From Burkholderia sp. BCC0322 (GTDB lineage: Bacteria; Pseudomonadota; Gammaproteobacteria; Burkholderiales; Burkholderiaceae): DNA of 64,000 nt. Below, in pieces: positions 30,588-39,570 of the stretch (position 1 is the stretch's first letter; every line of letters begins with the position of its first letter). The stretch lies in contig NZ_CADFDU010000002.1 in assembly GCF_902833045.1 (NCBI RefSeq), positions 744,001 to 808,000 on the forward strand. Direction: 5' to 3'. Position numbers and translations under genes: made by a program. The notes beneath the pieces were generated by a model. That model had not been told where the DNA came from. It saw nothing but the letters and a program-made list of their open reading frames with translations, and ran no database searches.

Positions 30588-31641
30588 TGCCCGTATGGCC
30601 GCCGCGCTGCTCGACGACTTCCTCGCGTTCACGCTGACCGGTGGCGCGCCGTCCGCAACGGACGGTACCTGCGCAGCCGGTGCCGTGCGCTGGCAATGGC
30701 TCGGCGACGGGCTGCTCGCGCTCGAACCGGTGGCGGCCGGGGCCGCCGGCACGGCGCGCGCGAGCGTGCTCGTGTCGGCCGGCGTGCACGGCGACGAGAC
30801 GGCGCCGATCGAGCTGCTGTCGATACTCGTGCGCGATCTCGCGTCGGGGGCGCTGCCGCTCGCGTGCCGGCTGCTCGTCGTGCTCGGCAACGTGCCGGCG
30901 ATGCGCGCCGGCGAACGCTATCTCGACGACGATCTGAACCGCCTGTTCAGCGGCCGTCACGCGCAGGTGCCCGCCAGCCGTGAAGCGCCGCGTGCCATGC
31001 AGCTCGAGGCCGTTGCCGCCGCGTTCTTCGCGGCCGCGCTGGCCGGCGCCGCGCGCTGGCACATCGACATGCACACGGCGATTCGCGCATCGGTGTTCGA
31101 GCAGTTCGCGCTGCTGCCGCACACGGGCATGCCGCCGACGCGCACGATGTTCGAATGGCTCGGCGACGCGCAGATCGCGGCCGTGCTGCTGCATACCGCG
31201 AAGGGCAACACGTATTCGCATTTCACGGCCGAGCACTGCGGCGCGCTCGCGTGCACGCTGGAACTCGGCAAAGTGCGCCCGTTCGGCCAGAACGACCTGA
31301 CGCGCTTCGCGCCGGCCGACCGCGCGGTACGCCAGCTCGTGTCGGGTGCCGCTCGCGAGGTTGGCGCTCGGGGCGGCCATCCATCGTTGCCGCGCGTCTT
31401 CACGGTGATCGACCAGATCACGAAGCAGAGCGACGCGTTCGAGCTGTTCGTGGCGGCCGACGTCGCGAACTTCACCGCGTTTGCTCGCGGCACGGTGCTC
31501 GCGCAGGACGGCGACTACCGCTACACGGTGAAGCACGACGAGGAGCGCATCGTGTTCCCGAACCCGACGGTGAAGCCGGGCTTGCGCGCGGGCCTGCTCG
31601 TCATCGACACGACCCGCGAGACGGTCGCGGCGCTCGTCTGA
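30571..31641 (+). CDS. astE: Succinylglutamate desuccinylase
   Basis: A 356-residue zinc carboxypeptidase-like enzyme, last AST step: N-succinylglutamate to glutamate and succinate. Zinc ligands are His73 and Glu76 in [11 protein letters not shown] and His168 in [10 protein letters not shown]. The likely catalytic Glu231 is in [12 protein letters not shown]. The remaining C-terminal domain (about 265-356) is the beta-rich AstE/ASTE domain. It overlaps astB by 17 bp, consistent with coupling, and closes the operon. Homologues are somewhat shorter, and a slightly later start cannot be excluded. Confidence 0.92.
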   Translation: MTSSADARMAAALLDDFLAFTLTGGAPSATDGTCAAGAVRWQWLGDGLLALEPVAAGAAGTARASVLVSAGVHGDETAPIELLSILVRDLASGALPLACRLLVVLGNVPAMRAGERYLDDDLNRLFSGRHAQVPASREAPRAMQLEAVAAAFFAAALAGAARWHIDMHTAIRASVFEQFALLPHTGMPPTRTMFEWLGDAQIAAVLLHTAKGNTYSHFTAEHCGALACTLELGKVRPFGQNDLTRFAPADRAVRQLVSGAAREVGARGGHPSLPRVFTVIDQITKQSDAFELFVAADVANFTAFARGTVLAQDGDYRYTVKHDEERIVFPNPTVKPGLRAGLLVIDTTRETVAALV

Positions 31642-31996
31642 CGGGGACCGATTGCGCGTGGCCGCGGCGACCCGCGGCCCGCGCATCGCCCTGCAACCAT
31701 TCCCTTTTTGAGATGACGCCCGCACGCCGCACCGACGGCCCGCGCGTTGCGCTTGCGTATTTGCGACATCGTCTTGCAAGTTCGACGGGCCGCCCGGCTG
31801 ACGTCGGCGCCCGCAGCGCAGCATCGCGTGTCGGTGGCTGCTTTGCCATGCCGGGCCGCGCGGATTGGTACAATCGCGGCCTTGCGGCTGTTGCGCCGCA
31901 TCACGGCGCGGCGGCAGCATTGCCGTGGTCATCCGACCCTGCAATGATGCATGCGCCCGTAGTTCCGGAACATTCGAGTATCGAGGAGAACACCTG
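31642..31996. other. Gap between astE and aotJ with a candidate ArgR half-site
   Basis: A 355-bp non-coding stretch. On the reverse strand at 31753-31768 it holds TGTCGC-N8-AA (TGTCGCAAATACGCAA), an exact match to the Pseudomonas ArgR half-site pattern. It closely resembles the site before astC. No second half-site is clear. The aotJ promoter is probably here, so aotJ may be expressed on its own. Confidence 0.45.
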
Positions 31997-32791
31997 ATGA
32001 AGTTGGATTGGCGTAAAGTGGCCGCGCATGCGGTGGTGGCGGCATCGGCCGTGGCGGCAGGCAGCGCGATGGCAGCGGATCTGAAAGAGATCCGTTTCGG
32101 CGTCGAAGCCTCGTACGCGCCGTTCGAATACAAGACGCCCGACGGCAAGCTGACCGGCTTCGACATCGACATCGGCAACGCGGTGTGCGCGAAGCTGAAG
32201 ACGAAGTGCGTGTGGGTCGAGAACGACTTCGACGGTCTGATCCCGGCGCTGCAGGCGCGCAAGTTCGACGCGATCAATTCGGACATGACGATCACCGACC
32301 AGCGCAAGCACGCGATCGCGTTCACCGATGCGATCTACACGATCCCGAACCAGCTGATCGCGAAGCAGGGCAGCGGCCTGCTGCCGACCCCGCAATCGCT
32401 GAAGGGCAAGCGCGTCGGCGTGCTGCAGGGCACGATCCAGGAAGCGTACGCGAAGAAGAAGTGGGCGCCGGTAGGCGTCGAAGTCGTGCCGTACCAGACG
32501 CAGGATCTGGCCTACGCCGACCTGAAGTCGGGCCGTCTCGACGCGACGTTCCAGGACGCGGAAGCCGGTTCGAAGGGCTTCCTGGCGAAGCCGCAAGGGC
32601 AGGGCTTCGCGTTCGCGGGCGGTACCGTGAGCGATGCCGAGATCCTCGGCTCGGGCGTCGGTTTCGGCCTGCGCAAGAACGACGCGGCGCTGAAGACCGC
32701 GCTCGATCAGGCGCTGAAGGAGCTGAAGGCCGACGGCACGATCGACAACCTCGCGAAGAAGTACTTCAGCGTGCCCGTGACGCTCAAGTAA
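31997..32791 (+). CDS. aotJ: Arginine/lysine/ornithine periplasmic binding protein
   Basis: A 264-residue type II periplasmic binding protein (SBP_bac_3). The signal peptide MKLDWRKVAAHAVVAASAVAAGSAMA is cleaved before ADLKEIRFGVEASYAPFEYK. Ligand-site elements follow the LAO/HisJ family: ASYAPFEYKTPDGKLTGFDIDIGNAVC, NSDMTITDQRKHAIAFTDAIY and GVLQGTIQEAY. It should deliver arginine or ornithine to AotQMP, encoded upstream of the ast operon and so separated from its permease by about 9 kb. RBS GAGGAGAAC. A strong terminator follows. Confidence 0.9.
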   Translation: MKLDWRKVAAHAVVAASAVAAGSAMAADLKEIRFGVEASYAPFEYKTPDGKLTGFDIDIGNAVCAKLKTKCVWVENDFDGLIPALQARKFDAINSDMTITDQRKHAIAFTDAIYTIPNQLIAKQGSGLLPTPQSLKGKRVGVLQGTIQEAYAKKKWAPVGVEVVPYQTQDLAYADLKSGRLDATFQDAEAGSKGFLAKPQGQGFAFAGGTVSDAEILGSGVGFGLRKNDAALKTALDQALKELKADGTIDNLAKKYFSVPVTLK

Positions 32792-32817
32792 GCGTTGCGT
32801 TCGATCGCACGATGCAA

Positions 32818-32847
32818 GCAAACCGGCCGCTGATGCGGCCGGTTTGC
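32818..32847. terminator. Bidirectional terminator after aotJ
   Basis: A 13-bp perfect stem GCAAACCGGCCGC/GCGGCCGGTTTGC with a 4-nt loop is followed by TTT on the forward strand. It lies between convergent aotJ and the HDOD gene. Confidence 0.8.
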
Positions 32848-32909
32848 TTTGGGAGGCGAGAAACGGTGGGAAGCGGCGGGAATCGGCGCGGCAGCGGCCG
32901 GCGGCCGCG

Positions 32910-34409
32910 TCAGGCCGGAAAGAACCGGCCCAGTTCGCGCGCGAGCTCGTTGAGCACGCTCATCTCCTGCTGCGTGATCTTGCGTGCAGGCTGCGCGCCG
33001 GCCCAGTCGCCGTACAGCAGCGCAACGGTCGTCGTGCCGACGCGCACGGGCAGCAGCACGAACGCGCGCGAGTCGCCGAATGCGTCGAGATACCACGCGG
33101 GCAGGCGCTTGCGCATCTTCGGCTCCTGCGCCTGCTCGATGAAGATGCCGACCGAGTTCGAGATCGCGAGATGAAACACGTCCGGCTCGAAGCGCTCGTC
33201 GAAGCGCAGCCGGTCGAGCGTCGTATCGACGCCGGGGCCGAAGCCGAGGCGCGCGGCGAACATGCCGTCGTCGTGACGCACGAACATCACGGTGCGCGTG
33301 AACGCGAGGCCGGCCAGCAGGCTTTCCGATGCGAGCGCGAGCACCGGCGTCAGCACGTGCTCGGACGGCAGCGCACGCAGGTCCGCGAGGCCGGCTTCGA
33401 GGCACGCCTCGGGCGCGGCCTGTGCACGCGCGATCGCATCGGCGTTCGCGCGCAGCTCGACGATCTCGCGCATCACGGTGTCGCTCGCTTCCTCGCGCGC
33501 GAGCCGCTCGGCGATCTCGACCAGCGCGTCGGCTTCCATGTCGAGTTCCGCGCCATAGTGCTGCGCGAGCGCCGCGATGCGCGCGTCGCGCTGCGGGCTC
33601 GCGGGCATCACGAGCGCGCCCGCGACGTCGGTCGAGCAGCGGCTGATCGCGCGCAGCCAGCGCACGCGGGCGGCCGGGCCGTCATCGCTCGCATGGCCCG
33701 TAGCGTGGTCGTGATCTTCGTTGCCGAACGCGTCGGTGCGGGCCACGTGGTCGTGGTCGGCCATCCCCGCGCGGATCACGTCGGGCAACCGCCAGCGCGC
33801 GGCCGCCTCGAGCCCGATCTCGTCGAAGCCGACGCCGAGCACATCGATGCAGGCGGCCGCTTCGTCGCCGTTCAGCTCGGCCGCGCGGCGGCGGATCCGG
33901 TCCCATTCGCTGTCGAGATAGCAGACCACGAGCAGCTTGCCGACCTGGCGCATCAGCGTACAGACGACGGCTTCCTCGCCCGCGCGCAGCTCGGCGCGCT
34001 CGGTGAGCTTGCGCGCGACGCAGCCGGACAGCAGCGCGCGGTTCAGTTCGAGCTTCGCGTCGATGCGGCGCGGCGTACTGTGGTGGAAATGGTCGACGAG
34101 CTTGAGCCCGACGACCAGGTGGCCGACGGCGTCCATGCCGAGCACCATCAGTGCGCGGGTCACGGTGGTGATGTTGCCGCCGAACGCCATGTACATCGCG
34201 GAGTTCGCGAGCCGCAGCACTTTCTGCGTGAGCGCGAAGTCCGACAGCACGACGCGCACGAGCGCGGTGAAGTCGAGGTCGTCGTTCTTCATCGCGGCCA
34301 TCGTCGCGCGCAGCGATTCCGACAGCAGCGGGAAATCGCCCCGTTCGTTCATCCGGGCCCACAGCTTGTCGAGCAATGCGGTGCGGGGCAAGTGTTCGGT
34401 GATTGACAT
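32910..34409 (-). CDS. HDOD-domain signalling protein
   Basis: A 499-residue cytoplasmic protein with an HDOD domain at about residues 20-215 (MKNDDLDFTALVRVVLSDFALTQKVLRLANSAMYM... LMVLGMDAVGHLVV). HDOD is a degenerate HD-type fold without the metal-binding HD pair, generally regulatory. The C-terminal half (about 330-499) looks like a GAF-type sensor domain: TRTVMFVRHDDGMFAARLGFGPGVD, then LLPVRVGTTTVALLYGDW. A His/Asp-rich loop (DHDHVARTDAFGNEDHDHATGHASDD, about 228-253) is unusual and could bind metal. It lies 25 bp behind the GGDEF/EAL gene in the same direction, so the two are probably an operon. Confidence 0.85.
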   Translation of the reverse strand: MSITEHLPRTALLDKLWARMNERGDFPLLSESLRATMAAMKNDDLDFTALVRVVLSDFALTQKVLRLANSAMYMAFGGNITTVTRALMVLGMDAVGHLVVGLKLVDHFHHSTPRRIDAKLELNRALLSGCVARKLTERAELRAGEEAVVCTLMRQVGKLLVVCYLDSEWDRIRRRAAELNGDEAAACIDVLGVGFDEIGLEAAARWRLPDVIRAGMADHDHVARTDAFGNEDHDHATGHASDDGPAARVRWLRAISRCSTDVAGALVMPASPQRDARIAALAQHYGAELDMEADALVEIAERLAREEASDTVMREIVELRANADAIARAQAAPEACLEAGLADLRALPSEHVLTPVLALASESLLAGLAFTRTVMFVRHDDGMFAARLGFGPGVDTTLDRLRFDERFEPDVFHLAISNSVGIFIEQAQEPKMRKRLPAWYLDAFGDSRAFVLLPVRVGTTTVALLYGDWAGAQPARKITQQEMSVLNELARELGRFFPA

Positions 34410-34434
34410 ACGGATCTGTCCGGTTCGCCGCGCG

Positions 34435-36270
34435 TCAGGCGGCGGCGTGCAGGTGCAGTTGCTGCGCCTCGAAGCGCCGCGCGAGCTCCTCGGACGGCAG
34501 CGCCTGGCAGACGAGCCAGCCCTGGATATGGTTGCAGCCCATCTCCGTCAGCAATTCGCGCTGCGCCTCGGTCTCGACGCCTTCCGCGACGAGCTCGAGA
34601 TCGAGCGTCTGCGCGAGGCCGACCACCGCCGACACGATCGCGCGGTCGTTGCGCGAGGTCAGCAGGTTCTCGACGAAGCTGCGGTCGATCTTCAGCTTCG
34701 CGAGCGGGAAGCGCTGCAGATACGCGAGGCTTGAATAGCCGGTGCCGAAATCGTCGATCGCGAAGCGGATGCCGAGATCGGTCAGTTCCTCGAGCAGCCC
34801 CTTTGCCTGCGCGGGATCGTGCATCAGCAGGCTTTCGGTGATCTCGAGCACGATGCGGCGCGGGTCGATGCCCGTCAGCGCGATCGCCTCGCGCACGCTC
34901 TGCGTGAAGCGCGGGTCGCGAAACTGCTGCGGCGACACGTTGACCGCCACGTACTGCAGCGCGAGCCCCTGGCGGTCCCAGGCGACGAGCTGCATGCACG
35001 CGGCCTTGAGCACCCAGTTGCCGAGATAGTTGATCAGGCCGATCGATTCGGCGAGCGGAATGAAGGTCGCCGGCGGCACGAGGCCGTGCACCGGATGGCG
35101 CCAGCGGATCAGTGCCTCGACGCCGACCACCGCGCCCGACTGGCTGCGCGTGATCGGCTGGAAATGGAGCGAAAACTCGCCGTTGCGCACGCCGTCGTAC
35201 AGGTCGGCTTCGAGCTTCAGCCGTTCGGCGTCGGCCGGATCGTCGACGGGCGCGTGGAATGCGAGCGCGTTGCCGCCCGACGCCTTCGCCTGTGCGAGCG
35301 CGTGGTCGGCGCGGCGCAGCAGCGGGCTGTGGTGCTGCGCGCGATGGGGCGCCGAGCGCTCGTCAGGGTAGAGCGCGATGCCGATGCTCGCGGACAGGTG
35401 CACGGTCTGCCCCTGGTACACGTAGGGCTCGCGCACCGCGGCCTGCAGCCGGCGTGCGAGTGCGTCCGCCGCGTTGCTCGCCTGCGTGCGGTCCGGTGCG
35501 CCGAGCACGACCGCGAACTTGTCGCTCGCGACGCGCGCGAGCTGCTCGTTCGGCGTGACGAGCGCCTTCAGCCGCTGCGCGGTCTCGCGCAGCAGCGTGT
35601 CGCCCGCGTCATAGCCGAGCGCACGGTTGATCCGCTGGTAGTCGTCGAGGTCGAGCAGCAGCAGCGCCGCACAGGTGCCGTCCCCGTCTGCGGTCTGCTG
35701 CGCGCGCATCAGCGCGGGCACGAGCGCGGACAGGTTGCCGAGCCCCGTCATCGGGTCGTGGTGCATTTCGTAAGTCAGGCGCGCCTCGAGCGCGCGCCAC
35801 GACGACACGTCGAACGCCGCGATCGCGAACCCGTCGACCCCGTGATGGCGGCTCTTGAACGCACGGATCTCGACGTCCAGCGGGTAGGTGAGCGACTTGA
35901 CGATGCACATCGTCGCCTTCTCGACCTGGCCGGAACGCGCGGCGCGCGCAAGCAGGCCTTCGAGCGCCGCGGTATCCTGTTCGGCGATCAGGTCGCGCAG
36001 CGTCAGCGTGTGCAGGTAGTCGCGGTGGTAGCCGATGAAGCGCAGGCTCGCGTCGGATACGTACAGAAAGCGCAGTTCGCGGTCGACATGGGCGAGGAAA
36101 TCCACCGTGCCGACCGTCTGTTCCAGCCAGTCGCGCACGGAGTCGTCGCGTCGCGGCGTGCCGGCGCGCGCGGGCATCAGCGCGCCGCCCGACCAGGCGA
36201 AGCGGCGCAGCGTATGCAAGGCGCTGCGCCAGGAGCCCTTGCGTGACGTCTGTTTCCTGTTGGCTTCCAT
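34435..36270 (-). CDS. PAS-GGDEF-EAL protein with degenerate GGDEF
   Basis: A 611-residue cyclic-di-GMP protein. A PAS-like domain lies at about 50-160 (VDFLAHVDRELRFLYVSDASLRFIGYHRDYL), a GGDEF domain at 170-335 and an EAL domain at 350-600. The GGDEF motif is ASDKF (248-252), which should abolish diguanylate cyclase activity. EAL catalytic residues look intact: Glu385 in VEALIRW, Asn444, Glu476 in LEITES, Asp506-Asp507 in IDDFGTGYSS, Lys527 in LKIDRS, and Glu563 in VAEGVET. It is therefore probably a phosphodiesterase, with the GGDEF part perhaps binding GTP. No membrane segment or signal peptide is seen. ATG 36270 was preferred over an upstream in-frame start. It precedes the HDOD gene. 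Confidence 0.9.
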   Translation of the reverse strand: MEANRKQTSRKGSWRSALHTLRRFAWSGGALMPARAGTPRRDDSVRDWLEQTVGTVDFLAHVDRELRFLYVSDASLRFIGYHRDYLHTLTLRDLIAEQDTAALEGLLARAARSGQVEKATMCIVKSLTYPLDVEIRAFKSRHHGVDGFAIAAFDVSSWRALEARLTYEMHHDPMTGLGNLSALVPALMRAQQTADGDGTCAALLLLDLDDYQRINRALGYDAGDTLLRETAQRLKALVTPNEQLARVASDKFAVVLGAPDRTQASNAADALARRLQAAVREPYVYQGQTVHLSASIGIALYPDERSAPHRAQHHSPLLRRADHALAQAKASGGNALAFHAPVDDPADAERLKLEADLYDGVRNGEFSLHFQPITRSQSGAVVGVEALIRWRHPVHGLVPPATFIPLAESIGLINYLGNWVLKAACMQLVAWDRQGLALQYVAVNVSPQQFRDPRFTQSVREAIALTGIDPRRIVLEITESLLMHDPAQAKGLLEELTDLGIRFAIDDFGTGYSSLAYLQRFPLAKLKIDRSFVENLLTSRNDRAIVSAVVGLAQTLDLELVAEGVETEAQRELLTEMGCNHIQGWLVCQALPSEELARRFEAQQLHLHAAA

Positions 36271-36456
36271 GTTTCTCGCTGACGTGAAGGGCTGGAACCG
36301 GTTGTCCGGAAGGAATAACGGCAGACTGTGCGGAATCTTTAACGGACCGGCCGCGGATGGCATGGCCGCTGGACCGGATCGGTCACGCGGGTGTTCGACA
36401 GCCGAACGCCGGCGAGGTCTACTTTGAGGCTGACTTTATAAGAAATGAGGACGCAG

Positions 36457-37008
36457 ATGAAGCGAAAACTGTTGCTGGGCGCCGCCGTGGCGGCGCTGGT
36501 GGCCGGCCATGCGCTGGTGGCGCAGGCGGAATTGAAGCCGGGTGCCGCGGCGCCCGATTTCACGACGCAGGCGTCGCTGGGCGGCAAGACTTACACGTAC
36601 TCGCTCGCGGACGCGCTGAAGCAGGGGCCGGTCGTCCTGTATTTCTACCCGGCCGCGTTCACGAAGGGCTGCACGATCGAGGCGCACGCGTTCGCGGACG
36701 CAGTGGATCGCTACAAGGCCTACGGCGCGACGGTGATCGGCGTATCGGCCGACAAGATCGACACGCTGACGAAGTTCTCGGTGAGCGAGTGCCGGAGCAA
36801 GTTCCCGGTCGCGGCCGATCCGGACGCGAAGATCATCCGGGAATACGACGCGAAGCTGCCGGCGATCGACCGGGCGAATCGCGTGTCCTACGTGATTTCG
36901 CCGGAAGGGAAGATTCTCTACGAATACACGAGCATGTCGCCCGACAAGCACGTCGAGAACACGCTCGCCGCCGTGAAGGCGTGGGCCGACGCGCATCCGA
37001 AGCAGTAA
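36457..37008 (+). CDS. Exported peroxiredoxin (AhpC/TSA family)
   Basis: A 183-residue thiol peroxidase with a signal peptide (MKRKLLLGAAVAALVAGHALVAQA, residues 1-24), so likely periplasmic, unlike most peroxiredoxins. The active site YFYPAAFTKGCTIEAHAFAD has the peroxidatic Cys72 with Thr69. A second Cys112 (SVSECRSKF) may be the resolving cysteine. The thioredoxin fold continues with GVSADKIDTL and SYVISPEGKILYEYTS. ATG 36457 has a GAGG box; an ATG at 36445 is also in frame. It is divergent from the EAL gene and converges on the NAD(P)-binding gene. Confidence 0.88.
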   Translation: MKRKLLLGAAVAALVAGHALVAQAELKPGAAAPDFTTQASLGGKTYTYSLADALKQGPVVLYFYPAAFTKGCTIEAHAFADAVDRYKAYGATVIGVSADKIDTLTKFSVSECRSKFPVAADPDAKIIREYDAKLPAIDRANRVSYVISPEGKILYEYTSMSPDKHVENTLAAVKAWADAHPKQ

Positions 37009-37026
37009 GCGGGCGCCCCGCGCGCC

Positions 37027-37053
37027 CCGGCGGCCCGTCGTGCGGGCCGCCGG
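37027..37053. terminator. GC hairpin between convergent genes
   Basis: CCGGCGGCCCG/CGGGCCGCCGG forms an 11-bp stem with a 5-nt loop between the peroxiredoxin and NAD(P)-binding genes. There is no T tract, so the mechanism is uncertain. Confidence 0.55.
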
Positions 37054-37095
37054 TACGGATCGACGCGCCGCCGCGCGGCGGCGCGGGCGAGACCG

Positions 37096-37725
37096 CTAGG
37101 CGCGCAATGCCTGCTCGATCGGCACGCTGCCGCCGACGAAGCCGACGATCTTGCGCGAGATGCCGAGCTTGATCGCCTCGATCGCGGCCCAGGCCACATC
37201 CTGGCGCGACACGGGCGGGGCGCCTTCGAACCACGCGTCGGTCAGCGCGATCTTGCCGACGCCGGGGCCGTCCGCGAGCGGGCCGGGGCGCAGGATCACG
37301 TAGTCGACGCCCGACGCGATCACGCGCTCGTCGCCTTCGCGCTTCATCTGCGAATAGTGGCGCAGCGCGTCCGGGCCGAGTTCGGGCCGGTACGCGGACA
37401 GCGAGCTGATCACGACGAGCTTCTGCGCGTTGTAAGCCAGCGCGTATTCGGCCGCGCGGGCGACCGCATCGCGGTCGACCTGCTCCTCTTCGGCCGCGCC
37501 TTCCGATTCGGCCGAACCGGCCGCGTAGATCACGTGCGAGATGCCCTGGAATGCGTGCGAGAAATCGTTCGTCAGATCGGCCTCGACTACCCGCGCGCCC
37601 GCCAGCGCATAGCCGTGCCGGCGCACGAGCGCCGTGACCTCGAACTCCGGCTGCTTGAGCAGCAGATCCGCGCAGGCCTGGCCCGTTCTACCGGTCGCGC
37701 CAATCAGCAGTACCTTCGTCGTCAT
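37096..37725 (-). CDS. NAD(P)H-binding atypical short-chain reductase
   Basis: A 209-residue Rossmann protein of the NAD(P)H-binding (NmrA/SDR_a5-like) group. The nucleotide loop is LLIGATGRTGQACADLL near residue 6-22. Later motifs are VIYAAGSAESEG, VVISSLSAYRPELGPDALRHYSQMKREGDERV (a YxxxK-like motif) and VDYVILRPGPLADGPGVG. ATG 37725 has AAGGAGCGG upstream, deciding it against a start nine codons earlier. The substrate is unknown; such proteins often act as redox-responsive enzymes or epimerase-like dehydratases. Confidence 0.85.
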   Translation of the reverse strand: MTTKVLLIGATGRTGQACADLLLKQPEFEVTALVRRHGYALAGARVVEADLTNDFSHAFQGISHVIYAAGSAESEGAAEEEQVDRDAVARAAEYALAYNAQKLVVISSLSAYRPELGPDALRHYSQMKREGDERVIASGVDYVILRPGPLADGPGVGKIALTDAWFEGAPPVSRQDVAWAAIEAIKLGISRKIVGFVGGSVPIEQALRA

Positions 37726-38022
37726 GAAACCGCTCCTTGCTCGATGCGTCATCCTTCCAGATAGGGACGGACGACCGATAACTCAAGTGTAATGTCGATT
37801 CGCCGCCGCGGCGGGTGTGTATTAAGGGGCGTACCGCCCGCGCGTGCTCGCCGCGGCTGCCCGGCGCGGGCATGCGATCCGCCGCGGCGCGACCGGCACC
37901 GGCATTCCGGCCGCCATTCGTTCACGCCGATGCGGGAATGACGCGCCGACCGGCTATCATGTGCGCGATGCATTTTTCGCCGATACGTCATACAACGCGT
38001 CGGCCCACCGGTTGGAGTACAC

Positions 38023-39465
38023 ATGGCATTACCCCTGGACAACGTCAGCATGGCCGTGTTCTGCGACTTCGAGAACGTCGCGCTCGGCGTGCGCGACGCG
38101 AAGTACGAGAAATTCGACATCCAGCCCGTGCTGGAGCGCTTGCTGCTGAAGGGCAGCATCGTCGTGAAGAAGGCCTATTGCGACTGGGATCGCTACAAGG
38201 GCTTCAAGGCATCGATGCACGAGGCGAGCTTCGAGCTGATCGAGATTCCGCACGTGCGCCAGTCGGGCAAGAATTCGGCCGACATCCGGCTCGTCGTGGA
38301 CGCGCTCGACCTCTGCTACACCAAGTCGCACGTCGATACGTTCGTGATCATCAGCGGCGATTCGGATTTCTCGCCGCTCGTGTCGAAGCTGCGCGAGAAC
38401 GCGAAGAAAGTGATCGGGGTCGGCGTGAAGAATTCGACGTCGGACCTGCTGGTCGCGAACTGCGACGAATTCATCTTCTACGACGATCTGGTGCGCGAGC
38501 AGCAGCGCGCGCTCGCGAAGCGCGAACAGCAGCGCACGGGCAACAGCGGCGTGAAGCGGCCCGACGAGCCGTCGCGCAAGCACGAGATGGACGCGCGCAA
38601 GGCCCAGGCGATCGCGCTGGCGGTCGAGACGTTCGACGCGCTCGCGTCGGAGCGCGACGACGTCGGCAAGATCTGGGCGTCGGTGCTCAAGAGCGCGATC
38701 AAGCGCCGCAAGCCGGATTTCAACGAGTCGTACTACGGGTTCCGCGCGTTCGGTAACCTGCTCGAAGAAGCGCAGGCGCGCGGCCTGCTCGAAGTGGGGC
38801 GCGACGACAAGTCGGGCGCGTTCGTGTCGCGGGCCCGCCAGCAGGCGGCCGCGGAGCACGCGGCGCCGGCCGGTGACGGCGGCGCCCCGAACCATGGCGC
38901 ACACCAAGGCACGCACCACGGGTCGCGCGCGGCGGAGCCGGCGCGGCCCGGGCGCGAGCCGCGGCGTCGCGAGCAGCGGGCGGAGGCGGTCGTGCATGAA
39001 CCCGCGCAGGTCGACGCGGAAGAGGCGGCGACGACCGAAGCGGTCGAAGCGCTGGAAGTGGCCGAGGTGCACGGCGACGCGAAGGATGGCCGCAAGCGTG
39101 CACGCAAGAGCACGGCGAAGAAGACCGCCGCGAAGAAGGGCGCTGCCGCGAAGCGCGCCGGCCGCCAGGCGGCCGGGAAGCCGGACGACGCCGGGCATGG
39201 CGCGGCGAAGCACGAAGGCGACAAGCACGAAGGCGACAAACACGCGCATGGCAAGCAGGCGGACGAGACGCATCGTGACGCGGAGCAGCGCGACGAGTGG
39301 CACGTTGCGGTGACGCACGCCGAGCCGGTGGTCGGCGATCCCGGCGGCGAGGTCGCTGCCGCGCCGGCCGAGGCGCCCGCCGAAGCCAAATCGAAGAAAC
39401 CCGCCCGCAAGGCGGCGGCGCCGCGCGCGCGGCGCCCGCGCAAGACGGCGGCAGCGGCCGAGTAA
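38023..39465 (+). CDS. NYN-domain (LabA/DUF88) protein with OST-HTH domain and histone-like basic tail
   Basis: A 480-residue protein in three parts. Residues 8-155 are a NYN/PIN-like nuclease domain with the acidic set FCDFENVA (Asp15, Glu17), DIRLVVDAL (Asp93) and ISGDSDFSPLV (Asp113, Asp115), typical of RNA-cleaving enzymes. Residues 195-268 look like an OST-HTH (LOTUS) RNA-binding domain (VGKIWASVLKSAIKRRKPDFNESYYGFRAFGNLLEEAQARGLLEV). The last 200 residues are low complexity and rich in Ala, Lys, His and Glu. They include AKKTAAKKGAAAKRAG (365-380), like histone H1, and HEGDK repeats (397-406). RNA turnover is inferred; targets are unknown. Confidence 0.88.
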   Translation: MALPLDNVSMAVFCDFENVALGVRDAKYEKFDIQPVLERLLLKGSIVVKKAYCDWDRYKGFKASMHEASFELIEIPHVRQSGKNSADIRLVVDALDLCYTKSHVDTFVIISGDSDFSPLVSKLRENAKKVIGVGVKNSTSDLLVANCDEFIFYDDLVREQQRALAKREQQRTGNSGVKRPDEPSRKHEMDARKAQAIALAVETFDALASERDDVGKIWASVLKSAIKRRKPDFNESYYGFRAFGNLLEEAQARGLLEVGRDDKSGAFVSRARQQAAAEHAAPAGDGGAPNHGAHQGTHHGSRAAEPARPGREPRRREQRAEAVVHEPAQVDAEEAATTEAVEALEVAEVHGDAKDGRKRARKSTAKKTAAKKGAAAKRAGRQAAGKPDDAGHGAAKHEGDKHEGDKHAHGKQADETHRDAEQRDEWHVAVTHAEPVVGDPGGEVAAAPAEAPAEAKSKKPARKAAAPRARRPRKTAAAAE

Positions 39466-39570
39466 TGGTCGAGTAATGGCCGCCGGCCTCGGGTGTCGTC
39501 CGCAACAGGTCGACGCCCGGGCAAGGCCGGCCCCCCATAGCGGCCGGCGCAATGCCGGCCCGCAGCCGCA

